Source of the DNA: Sphingobacteriia bacterium
Lineage (GTDB): Bacteria > Bacteroidota > Bacteroidia > Chitinophagales > Chitinophagaceae
Assembly (NCBI GenBank): GCA_004293505.1
Contig: RDYY01000014.1
Location: 1-12,857, forward strand
Length of the DNA stretch: 12,857 bases
Reading direction: 5' to 3'
Part shown: positions 7,760 to 12,857 of the stretch, piece by piece
How positions within the stretch are numbered: position 1 is the stretch's first letter
Layout: the number at the start of each line of letters is the position of its first letter
Made by a program: the position numbers and the translations under genes
The notes under the pieces: generated by a model
The model's database searches: none
Told to the model about the DNA's origin: nothing
Seen by the model: only the letters and a program-made list of their open reading frames with translations

Positions 7760-7893
7760 GAATCGTTGGTTATCGGCGTTAGACGGAGGGCAAATATCGG
7801 TCAACTGGGGCAGAATTTCGCCTAAAATCTGATCAAAAATCAGGTCAAAACCTTGTTTTTTTAGCTTGTTTTTGAAGTTTTTCGCGATAAAAT

Positions 7894-7925
7894 TTTCCCA
7901 TATCAATATTCATACCTACCTTTGC
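7894..7925 (+). promoter_or_regulatory. Bacteroidota-type promoter of rpsT
   Basis: TTTC at 7894-7897 (one mismatch from TTTG), exactly 19 nt, then TACCTTTGC at 7917-7925, a perfect TAnnTTTGC box. The predicted leader is about 18 nt and A-rich (TGAAAAAAAGAAACA) with no Shine-Dalgarno sequence. This is the best-formed promoter in the window. Confidence 0.75.
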
Positions 7926-7945
7926 CGTCCTGAAAAAAAGAAACA

Positions 7946-8200
7946 ATGGCTAATCACTCCGCAACGAAAAAAGACGTTAGACAAGCTGCCAAGCGTCGTG
8001 ACCGCAACCGTTACTATGGCAAAACAACCCGTAATGCCATCCGTGACCTGAAAGCCGGCACCGAGAAAAAAGCTTATGAAGAGCAGTTGCCCAATGTCCT
8101 CTCCCAGATCGACAAACTGGCTAAGCGGGGCATCATACACAAAAACAAAGCCGCTAACTTGAAGAGCAAGTTGGCCAAAAAAGCAAATGTAATGGCATAA
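7946..8200 (+). CDS. rpsT: 30S ribosomal protein S20
   Basis: An 84-residue, strongly basic protein that binds 16S rRNA early in small-subunit assembly. It begins MANHSATKKDVRQAAKRRDRN, the typical S20 N-terminus, with the following KTTRNAIRDLK and the C-terminal HKNKAANLKSKLAKK helix that contacts rRNA. Length matches the family (about 84-88). It is a single-gene unit, with a promoter at 7894-7925 and an intrinsic terminator at 8221-8247. The flanking genes run the other way on both sides. In many bacteria rpsT is likewise monocistronic. Confidence 0.98.
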   Translation: MANHSATKKDVRQAAKRRDRNRYYGKTTRNAIRDLKAGTEKKAYEEQLPNVLSQIDKLAKRGIIHKNKAANLKSKLAKKANVMA

Positions 8201-8220
8201 TGCCCGCTGCACAATAGTAG

Positions 8221-8247
8221 AACCGGTCCTTGTGGCCGGTTTTTTTA
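8221..8247 (+). terminator. Intrinsic terminator of rpsT
   Basis: AACCGGTC (8221-8228) pairs with GGCCGGTT (8234-8241), with one G-U wobble and a 5-nt loop, followed directly by a run of Ts to 8246. This is a standard plus-strand rho-independent terminator, 21 nt after the rpsT stop. Its T-run forms part of the TAA stop codon of the convergent histidine kinase gene (8245-8247). On the minus strand no U-tract follows, so it works only for rpsT. Confidence 0.88.
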
Positions 8248-9615
8248 TGCCCATTTGGGAAAGCGCAATGTAAAAGCATGGGTTTCAGGCAACTCAAAAC
8301 CGTAAGATATTTGTCCACCATGGGCTTCCACGATGCGTTTGACCATGGACAGACCCAATCCAAATCCTTTGAGGTGAATGGGATGGGTGCCCCTAAAAAA
8401 GGGTTGAAAAATTTGTTCTATTTCATCCTCTGCCAAAGGCAATCCCGGGTTGGTAAAAATCAATTCCCAGGTTTTTACTGCGTCAGTCACTTGCACCTGT
8501 AAGGAAGGGGCAGTAGCATATTTTTCGGCATTCTTGACCAAGTTTTCAAAAGCAATGCGCAGCAAAGCTTCATTGGCATGCACCAAGGGTTCAACGGGTT
8601 CGCCATCCACCAGGCCGTAATCCAATGTTACTTGAAATTGGGGCATTTCTTTCTGGCATTTGCCCATCACCTCCAACAACAATTCATCCAACCGTACAGC
8701 AGGCCAATCAGGATGCATCCGGGTATTTTCGGCTTGGGACAAAATGAGCAAAGATTGGGTCAAGTCAATGAGTTGCTCTTGCTCTTCTTTTAATGAGCGC
8801 AAGATGGCTTTGGTTTGCGCAGGGTTCAGGTCTTTGGACAAGGCCGACTCGGTTTGAGACAACATCACGGCCAATGGGGTTCGCATTTCATGGGCAGCAT
8901 GACGGGCAAAACTTTTTTGAAAATCAAAGGCCTTGCGCAAGCGTTCCAACATGGCATTAAAATTGGCAGCAATGGACTGTAACTCATCTTTGGTGGTGCG
9001 TTCAGGAATCCGTTCAGCCAAATTGAGTTCGGTGGTTCTTTTCATTTGCCAACTCAACAAACGCAGGGGCTTGATGGCCTCGTTCACAAAAAGAAAAGAC
9101 ATCACGGCTGTCAGAAACAAGCCCCCCAAAAAAACCCCACCCAAAATCCATTGCAAGCTGTTTTTTTTGCGGATACCAAACTGGTCATAACCCGATATAA
9201 AAACCAAATCTTTTTTCTCTGGCATGCGCATGACCACGTGCTGGTTGCCCTCATCGTCCACAAACCGATGCGGCTTTCCTGATTTGAGCAAATCGGGGGC
9301 AATACTGGGCAAGGGAAGACGATTAGAATCCGGTAAGCGAAACAATTCTTGTCCCAAACTGTCCGCAATGAATAGGGTTTCCTGGTAAAGGGCCCTGTCG
9401 TGTACTTCCCGAATCAGTTGGTTGGTGATCGGATTTTCGGTGCGGGGAAAGCTGTTGAAAATCTTGTACACTTCGGTGCCTTCAATCCTTACCCGGTCAA
9501 AATAATCCTCCTCCCGGTAGGTTTCAAACAAAATAAAGATGGTGGCACAACAGAGTGCCAAAATGAGGGCCACAAAACTGGTGAACAAGAGGGCGAACCG
9601 AAGTTTCAGGTTCAT
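8245..9615 (-). CDS. Two-component sensor histidine kinase (HAMP, HisKA, HATPase)
   Basis: A 456-residue inner-membrane sensor kinase. The order is TM1 (about 7-30), a periplasmic sensor region of about 120 residues without a recognised domain, TM2 (about 155-177), HAMP linker (about 178-230), the dimerisation/phospho-acceptor helix with the H-box HAAHEMRTPLAV (phosphorylated His242), and an ATPase domain. The ATPase domain has the N-box FENLVKNAEKYA (356-367), F-box FQPFFRG (403-409) and G2 box GFGLGLSMV (417-425). The G1 box reads FTNPGLPL (387-394), with Asn where DxGxG kinases have Asp; such substitutions occur in some kinases, so activity is still expected. The start is 4 nt after the response-regulator stop, so the pair is translationally linked. 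The architecture resembles CusS/ArlS-type kinases, but the signal is unknown. Confidence 0.95.
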   Translation of the reverse strand: MNLKLRFALLFTSFVALILALCCATIFILFETYREEDYFDRVRIEGTEVYKIFNSFPRTENPITNQLIREVHDRALYQETLFIADSLGQELFRLPDSNRLPLPSIAPDLLKSGKPHRFVDDEGNQHVVMRMPEKKDLVFISGYDQFGIRKKNSLQWILGGVFLGGLFLTAVMSFLFVNEAIKPLRLLSWQMKRTTELNLAERIPERTTKDELQSIAANFNAMLERLRKAFDFQKSFARHAAHEMRTPLAVMLSQTESALSKDLNPAQTKAILRSLKEEQEQLIDLTQSLLILSQAENTRMHPDWPAVRLDELLLEVMGKCQKEMPQFQVTLDYGLVDGEPVEPLVHANEALLRIAFENLVKNAEKYATAPSLQVQVTDAVKTWELIFTNPGLPLAEDEIEQIFQPFFRGTHPIHLKGFGLGLSMVKRIVEAHGGQISYGFELPETHAFTLRFPKWA

Positions 9616-9619
9616 GGGC

Positions 9620-10300
9620 TTACTTTAAATAATAGCCAAAACCAGGTTTGGTGTGGATCAATTTGGTGTCAAACTTTTTGTCAATCTTGTTGCGCAAAAA
9701 GCTGATGTACACTTCAATGGTATTGGTGCCCGTATCAAAACTCAAATCCCATACCTTCTCCAAAATCTCTTGCTTTGAAATCACCCGATCAGGATTGCGT
9801 GCCAACAACACCAAGAGGGTGAATTCCTTGGCGGTTAAATGAATGGGAACACCTCCCCGCACGACCGACTTGTTTTGAAAATCAATTTCCAAGTCGGCCA
9901 CAATGATTTTGTCTTTTATCTCATTCAGGTCTGAACGCTTGAACAACACTTTGATGCGGGCAAACAATTCCTCAAAATGAAAAGGCTTGACCAAATAATC
10001 ATCCGCCCCCACATTAAAAGCTTCTACTTTGTCTTGGATATCGCCCAAGGCCGTTAACATAATAATGGGCACTTTTTTATTGGTCTTGCGAAACTCTCGA
10101 CACAAAGCCAAGCCATTTTTGTAAGGCAAGTTGATGTCCAAAATGACCAGGGCATAATCGTTTTCTTCAAAAAGCCGAGAAGCCGCCAATCCATCTGGTG
10201 CTATGTCTACGCGATAACGCAAGCGGGACAATTCTTCCCGCACCACTTGGGCCAATTTTTGTTCATCCTCGGCCAATAATATTCTGTGTACAATTTCCAT
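9620..10300 (-). CDS. OmpR/PhoB-family response regulator
   Basis: A 226-residue DNA-binding response regulator, the partner of the kinase encoded 4 nt downstream. The receiver domain (about 5-118) has the acidic pair in AEDEQK (10-15), the phospho-accepting Asp55 in VILDINLP, Thr83 in MLTAL and Lys105 in LVKPF, so all switch residues are present. The C-terminal winged-helix domain (about 130-226) has LTAKEFTLLVLLARNP, an ISKQEILEKVW stretch, NTIEVYISFLRNKID for the recognition helix and the TKPGFGYYLK end. Length is normal. An AAGGA sequence 9 nt before the ATG, overlapping the stop of the upstream lipoprotein gene, is one of the few Shine-Dalgarno-like sites here. Targets are unknown; autoregulation of the operon would be typical. 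Confidence 0.96.
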   Translation of the reverse strand: MEIVHRILLAEDEQKLAQVVREELSRLRYRVDIAPDGLAASRLFEENDYALVILDINLPYKNGLALCREFRKTNKKVPIIMLTALGDIQDKVEAFNVGADDYLVKPFHFEELFARIKVLFKRSDLNEIKDKIIVADLEIDFQNKSVVRGGVPIHLTAKEFTLLVLLARNPDRVISKQEILEKVWDLSFDTGTNTIEVYISFLRNKIDKKFDTKLIHTKPGFGYYLK

Positions 10301-10313
10301 TGCGCAAATTCCT

Positions 10314-11036
10314 TTACTCTTCTATTTTAACGACTGATCCAATGCCAGCAATGCTTTGCTTGACCACCGCATTGCCCTTGTATTGCACTTTGCCATTTCC
10401 CGCTACACTGATGTTCAAGTTTTTCTCGGCATAGAGGTCAATGTTGCCAATACCCGCTACCGATACTTTGGCATTTTCTGATTTCAAGCCAAATGCATGG
10501 CAATCACCGGAGCCTGCAATGGAAAATTTGGCATCCCTTGTTTCTCCCTTCAAATCAATGTTGCCCACTCCCGCTAAATTGACGCCCAAGGTGGGGGTAT
10601 TGATGTCCAAATCAATTTTACCACTGCCAGCCAGGTTGATGTTGAGTTTATCGCTGCCTGTTAATTTGCCTTCAGAGCTTACTTCGGCAATACCTGCCAC
10701 ATCCAATTCGATGATTTTAGGAGAAACCACCCGGATTTCAATGGCCGGATCGGCGTCCAAGCTGTAGCCTTTTTTCTCCCGCAAATACAATTTGCCCCCT
10801 TTTTCTTCTACTACTATATAGGGTTGCAAATTGGCATTGGCCTTGATGGTGGCACTGGCGGTGGTGCCCGGCACCAAGATGACTTTGAAATTCCCCGCTA
10901 CGTGGATTTTCTCGGCCCGGTTCAGGTCCTTGGTAACAGTCGTGACTTCACCTTCTCCTGTAATTTTTTTGTCCATCACCCCACAGGAAAGGGTCAAAAG
11001 GGCCATCAAGAATACCCCCAACAAGGATTTGGTCAT
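10314..11036 (-). CDS. GIN-domain (DUF2807) lipoprotein, first gene of the two-component operon
   Basis: A 240-residue exported protein. A short basic N-terminus and hydrophobic stretch (MTKSLLGVFLMALLTLSC) end in a lipobox with Cys18 as the likely lipidated residue, so it should be anchored in the envelope. The rest is the GIN domain, also called the putative auto-transporter adhesin head domain, common in Bacteroidota. Its core repeats an [VIL]AGxG unit at residues 113, 135, 154, 173, 193, 211 and 229, each about 18-22 residues apart with IDL or similar after it, as expected of a right-handed beta-helix. The frame is open upstream to 11363, but that part would be antisense to guaA; ATG 11036 directly precedes the signal peptide. 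It ends 13 nt before the response regulator gene, so the three genes are probably one operon. The molecular function of the family is unknown. Confidence 0.92.
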   Translation of the reverse strand: MTKSLLGVFLMALLTLSCGVMDKKITGEGEVTTVTKDLNRAEKIHVAGNFKVILVPGTTASATIKANANLQPYIVVEEKGGKLYLREKKGYSLDADPAIEIRVVSPKIIELDVAGIAEVSSEGKLTGSDKLNINLAGSGKIDLDINTPTLGVNLAGVGNIDLKGETRDAKFSIAGSGDCHAFGLKSENAKVSVAGIGNIDLYAEKNLNISVAGNGKVQYKGNAVVKQSIAGIGSVVKIEE

Positions 11037-11080
11037 GGTATAAAATTTTAGGGAAGATAATACAAAGCCCGCTCCCCTCC

Positions 11081-11111
11081 TTTGCCCACCCAAAAAATCC
11101 AATACCTTCGC
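11081..11111 (+). promoter_or_regulatory. Probable promoter of guaA
   Basis: TTTG at 11081-11084, 18 nt, then TACCTTCGC at 11103-11111, one mismatch from TAnnTTTGC. The predicted transcription start is about 4 nt before the ATG at 11118, giving an almost leaderless mRNA. No PurR-like or riboswitch structure fits in the 81-bp gap to the divergent lipoprotein gene. Confidence 0.55.
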
Positions 11112-11117
11112 ACCACC

Positions 11118-12647
11118 ATGGAAAAATTGCTCATCCTTGATTTTGGAAGCCAATATACCCAGCTGATTGCCCGGGCTGTTCGAGAAGCCAATATTTACTG
11201 TGAAATAAAACCCTTTCACTACAACTGGGCCCAAGAAACCCATCTCAAGGGCGTCATCCTGAGCGGCTCTCCGGCCAGTGTCAACGAGGCCGAAGCACCC
11301 TTGGTAGACCTGTCGGCCTTGGTGGCCCAATACCCCGTTTTGGGCATTTGCTATGGCGCGCAACTGACCGCCAAACTAATGGGCGGCACGGTAAACAAAT
11401 CCAACAAAAGAGAATACGGCAGGGCCCAGATGACCATCACCCAAGAAGATATTTTGTTCAAAGGGATGGAAGCATCTTCTCAAGTGTGGATGAGCCACAG
11501 CGATTCCATCCAAGCCCTCCCCAACGGGTTCAAGGTTTTGGCCACCACAGAAAGCATACCGGTGGCAGCTTTTCGCAGAGAGGGAAGCGATCAGGCCCTT
11601 TATGGCTTACAGTTTCACCCAGAAGTATACCACTCTACTGCCGGCAAACAACTGCTGCGCAATTTCTTGGTAGAAGTGTGTGGCTTTGCCCAAACCTGGA
11701 CCCCAGCGGCTTTTGTGCAAGAGACTGTTGAAGCCTTGAAAGCGCAGATTGGCGACCGCCAAGTGATCATGGCCTTGAGTGGTGGGGTAGACAGCACGGT
11801 GGCCGCTACCCTGATTTCAAAAGCCATTGGCAACCGACTCCACGGCATATTTGTGGACAATGGCTTGTTGCGCCAAGACGAATTTCAACAAGTGCTTAAC
11901 CTGTATGACCAACTGGGCTTGAATGTAAAAGGTGTAGATGCCAAAGAAAGATTTTACACTGCTTTGGCCGGTCAAACCGATCCCGAAGCCAAGCGCAAAG
12001 CCATTGGAAAGCATTTTATAGAAGTGTTCCAAGAAGAAGCCGAAAGCCTGACCAATATTTCTTTTTTGGGGCAGGGCACCATTTATCCTGATGTCATTGA
12101 AAGCGTTAGTGTGCATGGACCCTCGCAAACCATCAAGTCGCACCACAATGTGGGTGGTTTGCCCGATACACTTCGGTTGGAATTGGTCGAACCCTTGCGC
12201 TTGCTGTTCAAAGATGAAGTGAGAAGGGTTGGTTTGGAATTGGGCATTCCCGCCGCCATGATCAACCGCCATCCTTTTCCCGGACCTGGCTTGGGCATCC
12301 GCATTTTAGGAGAGGTCACAGCCGAACGGGTGGCCCTTTTGCAAGCAGCCGATGCCATTTTTATTGATGGCTTAAAATCGGCTGGCCTCTACGACCAAGT
12401 GTGGCAAGCGGGCACCATTTTATTGCCGGTGAAAAGTGTGGGGGTGATGGGCGATGAAAGAACTTATGAAAACACCGTTGCCTTGCGGGCCGTAACTTCA
12501 GTAGATGGCATGACGGCCGATTGGGCCCACTTGCCCTATGGTTTTTTAGCCGACATGTCCAACGCCATCATCAACCAAGTAAAAGGCATCAACCGGGTGG
12601 TGTATGACATCAGTTCCAAACCACCTGCCACCATTGAATGGGAATAA
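11118..12647 (+). CDS. guaA: GMP synthase (glutamine-hydrolysing)
   Basis: A 509-residue cytoplasmic enzyme that converts XMP to GMP with ATP and glutamine, the last step of guanine nucleotide synthesis. The N-terminal class I glutamine amidotransferase domain (about 4-185) has [17 protein letters not shown], the nucleophile Cys78 in GICYGAQ, and the His167/Glu169 pair in [10 protein letters not shown]. The ATP-pyrophosphatase domain carries the P-loop SGGVDST (221-227) and IFVDNGLLR. The C-terminal dimerisation domain contains [10 protein letters not shown] and ends in the family terminus [14 protein letters not shown]. Length is typical (about 510-525). The frame extends 12 codons upstream, but [15 protein letters not shown] is the canonical start. 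It is divergent from the GIN-lipoprotein operon and separated by 1 nt from the following exported-protein gene. Confidence 0.98.
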   Translation: MEKLLILDFGSQYTQLIARAVREANIYCEIKPFHYNWAQETHLKGVILSGSPASVNEAEAPLVDLSALVAQYPVLGICYGAQLTAKLMGGTVNKSNKREYGRAQMTITQEDILFKGMEASSQVWMSHSDSIQALPNGFKVLATTESIPVAAFRREGSDQALYGLQFHPEVYHSTAGKQLLRNFLVEVCGFAQTWTPAAFVQETVEALKAQIGDRQVIMALSGGVDSTVAATLISKAIGNRLHGIFVDNGLLRQDEFQQVLNLYDQLGLNVKGVDAKERFYTALAGQTDPEAKRKAIGKHFIEVFQEEAESLTNISFLGQGTIYPDVIESVSVHGPSQTIKSHHNVGGLPDTLRLELVEPLRLLFKDEVRRVGLELGIPAAMINRHPFPGPGLGIRILGEVTAERVALLQAADAIFIDGLKSAGLYDQVWQAGTILLPVKSVGVMGDERTYENTVALRAVTSVDGMTADWAHLPYGFLADMSNAIINQVKGINRVVYDISSKPPATIEWE

Positions 12648-12648
12648 C

Positions 12649-12857
12649 ATGAAAGCCAAATTTTTAGCGCTGGGTTGTCTCTTGTTTTGGGGTCATGCTG
12701 TGTGGGCCCAAACACCCGCTGCCAAGCCGCGCATTTTGGTATGGGCACCTCTCTATTTGGATTCTGCTTTTGCCGGTGACCAATACAGATGGGGCAATGC
12801 GGCCCTTCCCCGATATGCCATCAATGGGTTGGATTTTTACCATGGCATTCGATTGGC
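12649..12857 (+). CDS. Exported protein, probably periplasmic-binding-protein fold (N-terminal part, cut by window edge)
   Basis: The first 69 complete codons of a gene that runs off the right edge; they lie below the usual ORF length cutoff. It starts 1 nt after the guaA stop codon, so it must share the guaA transcript. The N-terminus, with KAKF, a hydrophobic core (LALGCLLFWG) and a VWA-Q cleavage site near residue 20, is a standard signal peptide. Cys10 is too close to the start and in a poor context for a lipobox. After cleavage, PRILVWAPLYLDSAFAGDQ leads to a first beta strand and YAINGLDFYHGIRLA, which resembles the opening of Bacteroidota proteins related to ABC-transporter substrate-binding proteins of the Peripla_BP_6 type. 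That assignment is from memory of the pattern and is uncertain; the gene itself is well supported by the start, signal peptide and codon use. Confidence 0.8.
   Translation, partial: MKAKFLALGCLLFWGHAVWAQTPAAKPRILVWAPLYLDSAFAGDQYRWGNAALPRYAINGLDFYHGIRL

Noticed and set aside
7829-7843. Small palindrome CTGAT-N5-ATCAG between odhA and rpsT, considered as an operator.
   Set aside because: Five base pairs in AT-rich sequence is expected by chance, and it does not overlap the rpsT promoter boxes.
7760-7906. A 49-codon in-frame N-terminal extension of odhA.
   Set aside because: The extension does not look like E1 sequence, the family opening starts at MKDFSYI, and the extension would run into the rpsT promoter region.
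11037-11363. A 109-codon upstream extension of the GIN lipoprotein frame.
   Set aside because: It would cross the guaA start in antisense, and the signal peptide with lipobox begins exactly at the 11036 ATG.
1-12857. Impression that CCATGG and TTGGCC words are very frequent, possibly a motif signal.
   Set aside because: Likely a by-product of strong GCC (Ala), TTG (Leu) and GCC-ATG-G codon contexts; no count was made, and a codon-preserving shuffle would be needed.
1-12857. CRISPR arrays, tRNA genes, insertion sequences, phage or defence genes.
   Set aside because: No regular repeats, cloverleaf sequences, transposase or defence motifs were found; coding sequence fills almost the whole window.

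Overview
The window looks like chromosomal DNA of a Bacteroidota bacterium, probably of the Chitinophagaceae/Chitinophagales type. The evidence is Bacteroidota-style promoters (a TAnnTTTGC -7 box, with TTG/TTTG about 18-21 nt upstream where found), mostly no Shine-Dalgarno sequence, a GIN-domain (DUF2807) lipoprotein, and Bacteroidota-like forms of OdhA, MnmA and RsmB. Leu codons are mostly TTG and Ala codons mostly GCC throughout, so nothing stands out as recently acquired. I found no mobile element, CRISPR array, tRNA or rRNA.

Layout, left to right. (1) 1-779, minus strand: ssb followed after 2 nt by the start of an Ldh_2-family malate/L-lactate-type dehydrogenase that runs off the left edge. 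(2) 932-2572, plus strand: a small stand-alone retropepsin-like aspartic protease, then mnmA (tRNA 2-thiouridylase). (3) 2583-7759, minus strand: odhA and sucB (E1 and E2 of 2-oxoglutarate dehydrogenase), a UUCG-capped hairpin, then an RsmB/NOP-type rRNA m5C methyltransferase whose 3' end converges on mnmA. (4) 7946-8200, plus strand: rpsT (ribosomal protein S20) with a clear promoter and an intrinsic terminator. (5) 8245-11036, minus strand: an apparent three-gene operon of GIN-domain lipoprotein, OmpR-type response regulator and sensor histidine kinase. (6) 11118-12857, plus strand: guaA (GMP synthase) followed after 1 nt by a secreted protein, probably a periplasmic-binding-protein-fold protein, cut by the right edge.

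Most of this is housekeeping: DNA replication and repair, tRNA and rRNA modification, TCA cycle, ribosome and purine synthesis. The accessory-looking parts are the aspartic protease and the GIN-lipoprotein/two-component operon, which looks like an envelope-sensing unit. I see no convincing wholly new system. The best leads are the GIN-RR-HK operon, the hairpin placed 5 nt before the rsmB-like start codon, the (near-)leaderless promoters of the protease and guaA, and the unusual setting of ssb. Every intergenic gap is under 190 bp, so there is no long gene-free stretch.
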